From positions 1 to 64,000 of the forward strand of contig NZ_JAHSTV010000019.1 in the NCBI RefSeq assembly GCF_019145235.1: 64,000 bases of DNA, read 5' to 3'. Made by a program: the position numbers and the translations under genes. Positions within the stretch are counted from its first letter, which is position 1; every line of letters begins with the position of its first letter. Source of the stretch: Pseudomonas farris. Lineage in GTDB: Bacteria > Pseudomonadota > Gammaproteobacteria > Pseudomonadales > Pseudomonadaceae. A model generated the notes under the pieces. That model was given only the letters and a program-made list of their open reading frames with translations. It did not search any database and was not told where the DNA came from. Shown one piece after another: positions 8,332 through 16,351 of the stretch.

Positions 8332-8631
8332 TTGAGCACAGCCTGCGCACCTAACGATTTCAACACACTGATCAACGCACCAAAATTTTCGGACGACCCG
8401 GTTGGACGGCGTCAAATGAAGCGGTGGCAGCTCATCGCTGAAGACATCTACAAAAGCACATCTAATGAGGCGTTGCTCGAAGCAAGAGGTAAGGCCGAGG
8501 GCTACATCTATGGCCTTGTGGACGCAGGGCATTTGTCGACGAGAGACACCGACCGCGACTATCTCATTTTGAGTATCGTCCAAAGGCGGCGTGAGTTTTT
8601 GCAGAAACTGCTGAACGAATACGGTTACTGA
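8332..8631 (+). CDS. Hypothetical protein (99 aa)
   Basis: An open frame with a protein-like composition: an N-terminal part CAPNDFNTLINAPKFSDDP, then a helical segment with many R, K and E ending in LLNEYGY. The first start is TTG 8332 with no good ribosome site; ATG 8416 would give 71 residues. It lies alone, about 280 bases from the umuD promoter. No family recognised, and the gene is only moderately supported. Confidence 0.45.
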   Translation: MSTACAPNDFNTLINAPKFSDDPVGRRQMKRWQLIAEDIYKSTSNEALLEARGKAEGYIYGLVDAGHLSTRDTDRDYLILSIVQRRREFLQKLLNEYGY

Positions 8632-8759
8632 GCCAAAGCGAGCTGTGAATTCGTCCAACGGCAAACTGGGCATCACAAGATAGAGGCAGTTGAAGCGCTC
8701 CGCATGGCTAACTCGGAGCGCAGCAGACTAAAACCGTAAGAGGCTTAGCAAGCGGTTGT

Positions 8760-8948
8760 TCAGAGGTCTGACGGGACGCGCGGTCTGAGCTTGTCCTGGA
8801 TGGCGTTCCACTGTTCGATCGAGATCAGCACAGCGCTCCTTCGCTCACCATCGATGAAAATCGGTTTACGAGTCGTGATTACCTTTTCGAGCAACTCATC
8901 GAAATTGTTCTTAGCTCGAGTAGCCGCCCAGCGTCCATTGCCATGCTG
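8760..8948 (-). pseudogene. Phd/YefM-type antitoxin remnant without start
   Basis: Read on the minus strand, 62 codons give WAATRAKNNFDELLEKV, then TTRKPIFIDGERRSAVLISIEQW and a terminal DKL. This is the Phd/YefM antitoxin pattern: a short beta strand, AKNNFxELLEKV dimerisation helix, and VLIS-x-E-W. In this frame no ATG, GTG or TTG occurs before the upstream stop at 8949-8951, so the start codon is missing. No RelE/Doc toxin follows downstream on the same strand. I read it as the relic of a toxin-antitoxin pair, although a non-standard start cannot be excluded. Confidence 0.55.
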
Positions 8949-8971
8949 TCATGTCTCCGCATCCATAGAGA

Positions 8972-9409
8972 TCAAGCATTCAAGCTTGGATCAGATGCGA
9001 GGCGTTCACCCGACCGAAGCAATTCAAGAAAACTACGTCGCCCACCCCCGCGTTTGAAGCTACCAATGATGTAATGTCCTTCCCGCGTTTCCAAAAGCCA
9101 GAAACGTCCCTCTTTCCACGCCCTCTGAATTTTTTCTGTGCGGATGATCCCGCCATTGAATGTTCGGTACGCATCGTCTTGCTGAAGGTGATCGAAGGAC
9201 ACGCCAAGACACCTATCATCGATGATCACTGCATCGCTGATAAATGCCGTTATGGGTACTGTGTATTTTCGGAGACTCGCTTGTACAAGGCGACTCATTT
9301 GGAAGTCACTGAGATACTTACTATGAAATTCGACTTCGATGATTTCTGGCATCCGGCCAAAGCTCCAAAAAAATGACTCAAGTAGTATTTTGCGCCAGTC
9401 ATTGCTCAA
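8972..9409 (-). CDS. Hypothetical protein, coupled to upstream gene
   Basis: 145 residues, no recognised domain; mixed alpha/beta composition with basic, Gly-rich text near the end (FKRGGGRRSFLELL). Its ATG overlaps the TGA of the upstream gene (ATGA, 9406-9409), a sign of translational coupling and probable shared function. An inner Met (MPEIIEVEFH, residue 20) is an alternative start. The pair looks like typical cargo of Pseudomonas mobile elements; function unknown. Confidence 0.6.
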   Translation of the reverse strand: MSNDWRKILLESFFWSFGRMPEIIEVEFHSKYLSDFQMSRLVQASLRKYTVPITAFISDAVIIDDRCLGVSFDHLQQDDAYRTFNGGIIRTEKIQRAWKEGRFWLLETREGHYIIGSFKRGGGRRSFLELLRSGERLASDPSLNA

Positions 9410-9810
9410 TCCGCTTTCATGGAAAAAGCAGCACCTATGCTGGCATTTTTTCTTAGGCCCGATCCCAGCAGGAGGTAGACCGTACTCTTGGTTTCAAACA
9501 TGCAGCCTTCAGTGAAAGACACACCGAAATTGCTGCGAACCCACATTTGTGGCTGGAAGCGGCCTTTACTGTCTAGGACGACTTCGTGAGCGAAAAGCGT
9601 CGCGGGGAGCAGGCCGAGGGCCGTAAGCTTTTCCTTTTCATCGGGCGTCACTGTGAGGTCGATCAAAATCCATTGCTTTACTACACAGAATGCTTTGCCT
9701 GGGAAGGCGTTTGCGGCCAATGCGATCAGCTCGTCCTGGGTGCCCTGCCAGCCAGGCACCTCCTTCCCTGCGCCGTAAAGGAGCTGGGAAATCTCTTCTA
9801 ACGTAACCAT
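9406..9810 (-). CDS. Hypothetical protein (possibly DUF6957-like)
   Basis: 134 residues. The text GKEVPGWQGTQDELIALAANAFPGKAF followed by VVKQWILIDL resembles a small family in Pseudomonas mobile DNA that I recall as DUF6957; this is from memory and unverified. No signal peptide or membrane segment. First gene of a two-gene unit whose second member begins within its stop codon. Function unknown. Confidence 0.6.
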   Translation of the reverse strand: MVTLEEISQLLYGAGKEVPGWQGTQDELIALAANAFPGKAFCVVKQWILIDLTVTPDEKEKLTALGLLPATLFAHEVVLDSKGRFQPQMWVRSNFGVSFTEGCMFETKSTVYLLLGSGLRKNASIGAAFSMKAD

Positions 9811-9920
9811 GTGAATTTCTCGATCGATTTAGGTTTAGATCGCACAAATGGGGTTCATCCCAGCGCTAGAACGTAGGGAAAAATTCAGATAGCAGAGGTT
9901 TATCGCTGTATCTCCACTCA

Positions 9921-10649
9921 TCAAATCTCGAGCAAAAAATCCTGATCGAAACCGGTCTCTTCGGTCGGGTATCCGCGAGGATTCGACACTACTCGGCATC
10001 CTCGTTTAACGAAATCCGCAGCGATATGGGTATGCCCGTACACCCAAAGATCGGCCTTCTCCAGAAGCTCAGGCCAATTGTTTGCGTACGCAGCAATGAG
10101 GTGCGCTGGAAAATCCCCACTCACGTATTCCAGCGCAGGGGCATGGTGCGTGACGACAACAGTTTTACCGGCGAAGGGCTTTTCCAGTTCCCCAGTAAGC
10201 CAGGCGCACGCCGCCTGTGATTTAGCGATCAAGTCATCAGGACGCAAACGTCGGAAATTTTCATCGGTTCTGATCACGGTGAAATCGTTCATCCAGTCCC
10301 AAGCGACTCGTTTCGCGGCAACGACATCTCCGGTCGACGAGTAATCCGTCCATGCAGTCGTGACCAAAAACCTAGTTTGGTTGATGATCAATACTTCGTT
10401 TTCGAGGACGTGGACGTGAGCAGCAGCCGCCTCTTTCATTTTTCGCAGCGTGTGATCAATGTGGCCGCCGTAGTACTCATGGTTTCCGCAGACGTAGATC
10501 ACCGGGCACTGGAATGTGTCGTTCGCCCAAACCACGCCGCGCGATTTGATATCAATGTCACCAGCGAGAATGACGACGTCCGCGTGGCTAGGGGTGGGCT
10601 CGAATCGAGCGAAGCCGAGGTGCAAATCTGAAAAAATTTGGATCTTCAT
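9921..10649 (-). CDS. Calcineurin-like metallophosphoesterase
   Basis: 242 residues. Metal-binding motifs appear in order: SDLHLGF (D-x-H, residues 7-12), LAGDID (GD-x), CGNHEYY (GNHE), VVTHHAP, and GHTHIAADF. They define the two-metal phosphoesterase fold. The substrate (nucleotide, phosphoprotein or phosphodiester) cannot be read from sequence. It is cytoplasmic, with no signal peptide. The next gene on the strand, 48 bases upstream, is an orphan that may be co-transcribed. Such enzymes are common cargo in Pseudomonas islands. Confidence 0.85.
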   Translation of the reverse strand: MKIQIFSDLHLGFARFEPTPSHADVVILAGDIDIKSRGVVWANDTFQCPVIYVCGNHEYYGGHIDHTLRKMKEAAAAHVHVLENEVLIINQTRFLVTTAWTDYSSTGDVVAAKRVAWDWMNDFTVIRTDENFRRLRPDDLIAKSQAACAWLTGELEKPFAGKTVVVTHHAPALEYVSGDFPAHLIAAYANNWPELLEKADLWVYGHTHIAADFVKRGCRVVSNPRGYPTEETGFDQDFLLEI

Positions 10650-10697
10650 GGATTAACCATCCAGTGCCATTGTCGTGGCAGGGTTCACTTGTCCCTA

Positions 10698-11186
10698 TCA
10701 GAGCGCCACTGTGGTCGGGGTCTGATAGTTGGTGCTATGGAAATGCTTCCCGGCGGCAGTCGTGGCGTCGTAAATCATTCGAATATTGCTGAGCAAGCCT
10801 GCGTCGGTCACATCCGGAGAGCTGCTGTAGATTGCTCCGCTATCGACTTTATGAAGAAGTACGCACTCACCGTTTACGTCGTAGCCGACGATCGCACTGA
10901 TCAACTTTTCCATACGTTCTAAAGAACCCCCATTCATGCAAGGGGGAGTCACAACCTGAACCACCTCAATCTTGTGCTCTGGACTCCGCTGCGAGAGTAG
11001 GTGTGTCAGCATCGAAGGGTCTGATGGCATCAATTTTTTGAACCGCACCCTTGCTCCTTCACAAATGCGAAAGCGAACGTGATACCAGAAATCCTCGGGG
11101 TCTCGCTCGATCATCCGCCAAGCCGTGCGGCCAGGCCCAGGGAAGCCCGGTAGCCCGACCATACAAGACTCATCTGAAATAAACAT
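10698..11186 (-). CDS. Hypothetical protein
   Basis: 162 residues without recognisable motifs; N-terminal text FISDESCMVGLPGFPGPGRTAWRMIERDPEDFWYH is Pro/Gly and aromatic rich. CAGGAAACC stands ahead of ATG 11186. It reads towards the metallophosphoesterase gene with a 48-base gap and probably shares its transcript. Function unknown. Confidence 0.55.
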   Translation of the reverse strand: MFISDESCMVGLPGFPGPGRTAWRMIERDPEDFWYHVRFRICEGARVRFKKLMPSDPSMLTHLLSQRSPEHKIEVVQVVTPPCMNGGSLERMEKLISAIVGYDVNGECVLLHKVDSGAIYSSSPDVTDAGLLSNIRMIYDATTAAGKHFHSTNYQTPTTVAL

Positions 11187-11482
11187 GGTGCAGGTTTCCT
11201 GGTTTTGCGGTGCGTCGAATCGACCGACGTTGGCAGAGATCTAGCTCAAACATTTTGGCAATACATAGCTATTGTTTGTATGAGGTAGCGGCTCCGGCTG
11301 AGAGTCTACGAGTCGTGTCCAGATCCGTTTTCCCCGAATCATTGAGACAGGTCTACGTCTTGCAGCGGGATCGCGCTGCTGAAACAAAAACCCGTTAAGG
11401 CCAAGTCCCATCCAAGTAAATATATAGATTTGTATGGGCCTACGCAATCGCGGCATACCGTCCTGCTTTGAGGGGAGTCAGG

Positions 11483-11941
11483 ATGTTGCTTCGCAACGCG
11501 TATGCGGCAGTATTACAGTTGCTAAGGGCTCGGCTGGGTCTGACGCAGCACGACATTGCTATGGCAGTAACGCAATCGCACGTAAGCCAGCTTGAAGCGG
11601 TCAAAACGTCAGCAACGCTTGAGGTCAGCCAAGAGCTTGCACAAGCGCTCAATCTGCATCCTGTTTCTTTGCTAACGCTCGTTCACGCCGCCAAAGACCA
11701 GAAAACCGCCAGAGACGTTCTTCTATTAGCCATGGAGGAATTGAACGCTATCGAGCTGCTCGATGCCTCACTCCCTGCTCAGCCCGAGAAGCTCGCTCAT
11801 CCGCAATCCGTGGCAGCGGAGAAAAAATGGGAAGCAGTCCAGGCGCTGAGGAAAGAAGGACGTAGCCAAGCAGAGGTGACAGAGATTTTGGGACTACCGA
11901 AATCAACAGTCGGGCGGCTTTGGCACAAAAAAAATTCGTAG
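11483..11941 (+). CDS. XRE-type regulator with a second C-terminal HTH
   Basis: 152 residues. Residues about 10-60 form an XRE/Cro helix-turn-helix (LRARLGLTQHDIAMAVTQSHVSQLE). A second helix-turn-helix of the Hin/resolvase kind closes the protein (RKEGRSQAEVTEILGLPKSTVGRLW). The start is ATG 11483 with AGGGGAG five bases upstream. Two DNA-reading heads joined by an Ala-rich linker suggest a dimeric repressor or a bridging regulator. It is divergent from the unit to its left and parallel to the retron effector 340 bases downstream, which it may control; this is inference. Confidence 0.75.
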   Translation: MLLRNAYAAVLQLLRARLGLTQHDIAMAVTQSHVSQLEAVKTSATLEVSQELAQALNLHPVSLLTLVHAAKDQKTARDVLLLAMEELNAIELLDASLPAQPEKLAHPQSVAAEKKWEAVQALRKEGRSQAEVTEILGLPKSTVGRLWHKKNS

Positions 11942-12282
11942 AGACAAATGTCATGTTTTCTTGGCTGGTTCATCGGGTAGATACCCCAGTTACCGTCCGC
12001 TCAACATGCCTCGCTTTTGTCGCAGTCCCAAGCTGCCTAGCCCTTTTTTAAGTGGCACAACCTTCCACGACGCTCTGCCCCATTATTACGTAGCACCTGA
12101 AGCGCTCCTGCGCTGCAAAAGCCACCTGATCTCGTTATGCTATGCCTGTGGCGGCTTTGAAATGTTCGCATCCAAGAGCAACCATCTGTTCACTTCGAGA
12201 CTCTGCGTATCCATTAGCATTGAGGGGGAGGCAGAAGAGCGATCCGACACGTTGCTGCCGAATGAATGTAGGGATAAGTACT
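11942..12282. other. Retron leader region, no gene seen
   Basis: 341 bases between the XRE gene and the retron effector with no supported open frame. It could hold the retron promoter. A small hairpin AGCGC-TCCT-GCGCT is present near 12103, too weak to call. Some retrons keep the msr-msd RNA ahead of the effector, so this interval is the second-choice site for it. Confidence 0.4.
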
Positions 12283-13542
12283 ATGCTGCCATTGAAGGAA
12301 CAGGAAAAAACCAAGCTTTGGCTCAGCCAGTTCGATAACACGCCTGCCGACCGACAACTGGCAGAAAAGCTACTCGATTCAATTAACTACTGCCCCCTCA
12401 GTGAATTCAAGAACAGCCTGACCAAGTTAGTTAAAGGCGAACTTCCGCTAAAGTCTACTTCAGCCCTCTTCATTGAACGCGAATTACAACCCACTACAGC
12501 CAAACTCCCGCCACCTACCTACAAGCAAATCAAGACCTATAATCCCAGATCAAAAAAGAAACACATACGGGCTTATGGTGCGGCGATGCAAGCCGTCCAG
12601 TCGCTCACATACACTACACAAGACGTAGGAAGCGAAGGCCTAGTAGCATTCATAGCCAACACGCTATGCCGCTCCAACCCCAAGCGTTTTTTGCTTCAGC
12701 CAGCTGCGGATAATGTCAGAAATTCAAAGGTTAGGAATTTCGTTATCCTGACTGATTTCATCGGCAGTGGAGACCGAGCCTCAAAGATGCTCGACGCCAT
12801 GTGGAACGTGGCCTCCATTAGAAGCTGGCACTCGGGGAAATTTGTTAACTTTTGGGTCATGGCGTACAGCGGTACCGAGCAGGGCATCAAACATGTGTGC
12901 GGCCACAGGTTTTCTCCCAAAGTCCACGTCGTGACAGAGTGCCCTACTCTGCACAACAGCTTTGATTCAGACTTGGATGAAATGGTAGAGCTGTGCAAGA
13001 AGTATGGAGCACACAGCGCCAACCCATTGGGCTGGAAAAACACCGCAGCCCTCCTGGCCTTCGAGCACGGTGCGCCAAACAACATGCCAGCCATCTTTGT
13101 TTCGGAAAAGAACAGAGGCTCCAAAAAATGGGCTCCACTTTTTCCAAAGCGTGTTACGGAAGGACTCTGGCAGTCCACTCAGGTCGACATTACCAACCTG
13201 ATCGATAACGCACTAAATCAGCTGAACATGCCCGAAATCTTAGAATCACCCCGTTTTCAACGGGCCAGCGACCAGAACAAATCCGCGATCATCATCCTGC
13301 TCTCTCACTCACAAGGGAAGCGGCGAGTTGCAGAGCTGCGCCGAGTGCTACCAATTTCATTAGACTCGCTCATCAGCGCCAAAAATCGCGCCATCAAACA
13401 GGGCTGGATTACGGAGACAGGGGCCTTGACGCTTGCTGGGTATAAAGCCATTCGCTTCCTGCGTCGGCAAGGAAGGAAATTTTTTGTAGCCCCTTATCCC
13501 TTCGCTCCGTATTATCCAACGCAGCTGAGGGCTCCGCAGTAG
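12283..13542 (+). CDS. Retron effector: PRTase-like domain plus winged helix
   Basis: 419 residues from ATG 12283 (AGGG ten bases upstream). The mid-region has FVILTDFIGSGDRA (residues 153-166), the PRPP-binding-loop pattern of phosphoribosyltransferase folds, here of the PRTase-CE conflict-system type. The last 90 residues (IIILLSHSQGKRRVAELRR ... AIKQGWITETGALTLAGYKAIRFL) form a winged helix-turn-helix. The gene is 163 bases upstream of a retron-type reverse transcriptase on the same strand, matching retrons with PRTase/wHTH effectors (type III in the published scheme, from memory). In retrons the effector is held inactive by the RT-msDNA complex and released when a phage disturbs it. The substrate here is unknown. 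Confidence 0.8.
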   Translation: MLPLKEQEKTKLWLSQFDNTPADRQLAEKLLDSINYCPLSEFKNSLTKLVKGELPLKSTSALFIERELQPTTAKLPPPTYKQIKTYNPRSKKKHIRAYGAAMQAVQSLTYTTQDVGSEGLVAFIANTLCRSNPKRFLLQPAADNVRNSKVRNFVILTDFIGSGDRASKMLDAMWNVASIRSWHSGKFVNFWVMAYSGTEQGIKHVCGHRFSPKVHVVTECPTLHNSFDSDLDEMVELCKKYGAHSANPLGWKNTAALLAFEHGAPNNMPAIFVSEKNRGSKKWAPLFPKRVTEGLWQSTQVDITNLIDNALNQLNMPEILESPRFQRASDQNKSAIIILLSHSQGKRRVAELRRVLPISLDSLISAKNRAIKQGWITETGALTLAGYKAIRFLRRQGRKFFVAPYPFAPYYPTQLRAPQ

Positions 13543-13705
13543 CGGAATCTAGTATCCCGCGCGTTGCGCGGGGCGTTATTGGGAGCAAACTATGCTTACC
13601 GTCGAACGATCTCACGCCTACTGGAGGGCGGCAGCCTTCATGGTGTTCGCTATCGAAGTCTGGCGCCAGAAGGCTTCCATCCGCCAGGGCGGAATCTAAA
13701 GGTAG
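13543..13705 (+). ncRNA. Candidate retron msr-msd RNA region
   Basis: 163 non-coding bases between effector and RT, the usual place for msr-msd. Seen: (1) a 7-bp hairpin CCCGCGC-GTT-GCGCGGG (13556-13572); (2) a long imperfect stem in which GGCGG and AGCCTTC (about 13627-13639) pair with GAAGGCT and CCGCC (about 13669-13685), containing a small TTCG-CTAT-CGAA stem, as expected of an msd hairpin; (3) a 10-base direct repeat GCGGAATCTA at 13542-13551 and 13689-13698 bracketing the structure. I do not see the expected inverted a1/a2 ends, so the borders are uncertain. Confidence 0.45.
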
Positions 13706-14872
13706 ATGAATCGCTGGAGCTCTCAGCCCTATTTGAAAGCAGGCCGTAAATCAGGCGTGCCTGAGGACATTCTGAAAAATGCCGTGAAGACGGCAAATCA
13801 GATGAAACATGGCTGCCCGCCTCTCCTCACCCTGAACCACCTCTCCCATCTGACAGGCGTTCCCTACCCTTTTTTACATCGAACGATCAGCCGCACTTAC
13901 AAGACAGAAGCGTACAACGTCTTCAAGCTTAGGAAGCCGAATGCGGGACACAGCCTGGATCGGTTCCGGTGGATATGCGCACCCAGTGAGGACTTACTCC
14001 GTATACAGAGGTGGATCAACGTTCACATCCTCTCCAAGGTCGAGCCTCACGAAGCAAGCTACGCCTATGACAACCGCCATGGGGTACTAGAGGCAGCGGC
14101 ACTTCATTGCAGGGCTGAGTGGCTGATCAAGCTCGATCTCACTAATTTTTTCGAGTCGATCTTGGAGCCACGGGTCTACGAGCTCTTCAGATCATTCGGA
14201 TACCAACCGCTGGTGGCATTCGAGCTTTCCAGGCTCTGTACCCGCATCCGAGCCAGCGGCAACCCAGATCGCAGATTTGGCAACAAAACACTTCCCGCCG
14301 GGCTCCCATACCATGCTGACGCCCGCATTGGCCATCTACCACAAGGTGCTGCCACCTCGCCTAGAATCGCGAATTTGGTCATGCAGTCGCTGGATGAGAA
14401 TCTGCAGGCTTACGCGACGGAAAATGAACTGGTGTACTCGCGGTACGCTGACGACCTAGTGTTTTCTTCCAGAAACGCGTTTGACCGTTCAGAGGCAATC
14501 CAGCACATCCAGTCGATCAACGAGTGCCTCGTCGAGGAAGGGTTCTGGCTGAACAAGGCTAAAACGAGGATCACCCCCCCAGGTGCCCGCAAGGTTGTGC
14601 TGGGGCTGTTGGTAGATGGCGAGAAGCCCCGACTGCCGAAAATCTACAAAAAGTATGTCAGCGATCACCTCTACTACTTGGCCCACCCTGAGATTGACGC
14701 GATGACTCATGCCAAACATCGTGGATTTCAATCGCTTCAGGGGCTGATCAACCATGTCAGCGGGAAAATAGCCTACGGATTCAGCATCGAGCCAGATTGG
14801 GCCAAGAAGCAAGGCGCCCAGCTCAAAGCGGTTTGTAAGACGATAGAAGTTGACCACGTCGTCTTCCCATAG
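13706..14872 (+). CDS. Retron-type reverse transcriptase
   Basis: 388 residues. Palm motifs: KLDLTNFFESI (Asp144), LPQGAATSP (211-219) and RYADDLVFS with the catalytic YADD at 247-250. Retron lineage markers are present but altered: the NAxxH motif reads AAALH (130-134) and the VTG motif reads VLG (298-300). The C-terminal thumb follows with LPKIYKKYVSDHLYYL. The enzyme would copy part of the adjacent ncRNA into msDNA. Start ATG 13706 has an AAGGT five bases ahead. The upstream neighbour is the PRTase/wHTH effector. No endonuclease or maturase domain is present, so a group II intron is excluded. Confidence 0.9.
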   Translation: MNRWSSQPYLKAGRKSGVPEDILKNAVKTANQMKHGCPPLLTLNHLSHLTGVPYPFLHRTISRTYKTEAYNVFKLRKPNAGHSLDRFRWICAPSEDLLRIQRWINVHILSKVEPHEASYAYDNRHGVLEAAALHCRAEWLIKLDLTNFFESILEPRVYELFRSFGYQPLVAFELSRLCTRIRASGNPDRRFGNKTLPAGLPYHADARIGHLPQGAATSPRIANLVMQSLDENLQAYATENELVYSRYADDLVFSSRNAFDRSEAIQHIQSINECLVEEGFWLNKAKTRITPPGARKVVLGLLVDGEKPRLPKIYKKYVSDHLYYLAHPEIDAMTHAKHRGFQSLQGLINHVSGKIAYGFSIEPDWAKKQGAQLKAVCKTIEVDHVVFP

Positions 14873-15028
14873 CCTCGCCCACCTGGTCATTGTTCCCAGC
14901 GCCGATACCATCTCCTCAGCCATTGCCTACTCGGGAGATGATCGGCTCTGAACCATCCACCGGGGCAATTTAGTCAAAGCCCCAGATAGGCCGCGAACTG
15001 CAGATCTAATGCTCGTGGCAGCCTGTCA

Positions 15029-15301
15029 TTGAACATTCGAGCGAACAAGGCCACGGTCATCGCGTCAGAGAGCGGCTGCCCATCGTGTGAGGCACCGATG
15101 AAACAATCTGGTCGTTATCGGATCTGTCCGTCGCCAGACTGCAATGGCTGGGTCGCCATCTACCCCCGTTCGGGTGGCGACATGATCTATCGCGACAGAG
15201 GCAAACTCTGGGGATACTCGCATTTCAAGGGTGAGGAGCAAGGATCACGCAGGCACAGGGAGAAATTTATCGAGGCCCCGCCGCGCAAGCCAGGCATTTG
15301 A
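15029..15301 (+). CDS. Small zinc-ribbon-like protein
   Basis: 90 residues from TTG 15029. Two cysteine pairs, CPSCEAPM near residue 17 and CPSPDCNGW near residue 33, could bind one zinc ion as a ribbon. The rest is basic with no other motif. The start is uncertain (no clear ribosome site, but the first Cys pair requires a start at or before this point). It lies 156 bases downstream of the RT and might be part of the retron locus or unrelated island cargo. Confidence 0.45.
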   Translation: MNIRANKATVIASESGCPSCEAPMKQSGRYRICPSPDCNGWVAIYPRSGGDMIYRDRGKLWGYSHFKGEEQGSRRHREKFIEAPPRKPGI

Positions 15302-15472
15302 GTCATTTGTCGATCTGAACAGTGCTCGTCGGAGCGGGCACGAATCCTCGCTCGAATGTGGTAGCTCCGGCTCTGGCATTGCAACGGCGAAGCCTTATGC
15401 CCAAGGCTGACAGCTCACGGGGGGTTCGGTCTGGACTCTAAATCGGAGTCAGCCGCACCGGTAAGTTCAGCC

Positions 15473-16339
15473 TCAGGCGGGCGCTATCGCCAGGTCGATC
15501 TTGCGGGTGATGTTGGTGTCTGGGTGCGGGCCAACATAGAGAAGGAAAATCCAGAGCAATTGCTCGTGAGTGAGCATCTGAAAATAGATCCTGGCTGCCG
15601 CTTGCGGCGATGTGCGATCACCACTCTTCAGATGAATATGGTGCACCTCATCCCGGATGACCTTGCTGTTCACGCTGATTTCAAGCTTGGTCTGGATCCC
15701 GCCGGTCTTGGCGAAGTGGAGGTTTCGGGTTTTGAAGAACTCATCTAGCCCTACACCGCATCCGTTGCCTGCCACTAATTCGACGAAGGCTTCCATCGCC
15801 GTAGTGACAAACCCGTGGCGGTAATCCGGGAGTTCATCGCAAAGCGCTATGGCATCACCAATCAGGACAAGTCGCGGGCTAGATGCAACTGCCTTTGAGA
15901 CGTGCTGCGAGAGCGGAGGTTCTGGGGCTACCTCGTCTACCAGCGCGCACATGAGAGCGTCAAACAACGCGTCTAGGAACGGCTCGGTTACTTTAGGGCG
16001 GGGACTATGGAGGTAAGGCCAGCCATCGACTTCCATTTCGAAGTCGTACACCCGCGCGCCCATGTCAACCATTGCCTCAAGCTCAGTCTCGATATCACCA
16101 GGCATAGGGGCATATGGCAGAACGTAGACCTCAGCGTTCTCGAATCCACCTTCCAGGGGTTCGTAGTACTGCCTCAGCAACGTGACAGCCACCTCAGGCT
16201 TCGGCATCAGCTGGAGTCTACCGACTCGATCCAGGTCAGTGATGATCGTGCTCGGAGAGATACCACGACCTTCTAGGGCGCTTTCGATCCTTCTTCGCAA
16301 CTGCTTCGGCACGCCGATTAGGAAGACTTGTCTCATCAC
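15473..16339 (-). CDS. Unknown protein, partner of the LOTUS-domain gene
   Basis: 288 residues, soluble. The N-terminus (RQVFLIGVPKQLRRRIESAL) looks like a Rossmann-like beta-alpha start; a middle beta-rich part is followed by RLVLIGDAIALCDELPDYRHGF. The C-terminal part has DEVHHIHLKSGDRTSPQAAARIYF with an H-x-H and then LLYVGPHPDTN. I do not recognise the family. It starts 12 bases after the LOTUS-domain gene on the same strand, so the two form an operon. Location between a retron and an ABC-3C system suggests a defence role, by neighbourhood only. Confidence 0.65.
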   Translation of the reverse strand: MMRQVFLIGVPKQLRRRIESALEGRGISPSTIITDLDRVGRLQLMPKPEVAVTLLRQYYEPLEGGFENAEVYVLPYAPMPGDIETELEAMVDMGARVYDFEMEVDGWPYLHSPRPKVTEPFLDALFDALMCALVDEVAPEPPLSQHVSKAVASSPRLVLIGDAIALCDELPDYRHGFVTTAMEAFVELVAGNGCGVGLDEFFKTRNLHFAKTGGIQTKLEISVNSKVIRDEVHHIHLKSGDRTSPQAAARIYFQMLTHEQLLWIFLLYVGPHPDTNITRKIDLAIAPA

Positions 16340-16351
16340 TGCTCACATGCG

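Noticed and set aside
13556..13572. GC hairpin as a terminator of the retron effector
   Set aside because: No T-run follows; the hairpin fits the candidate ncRNA better.
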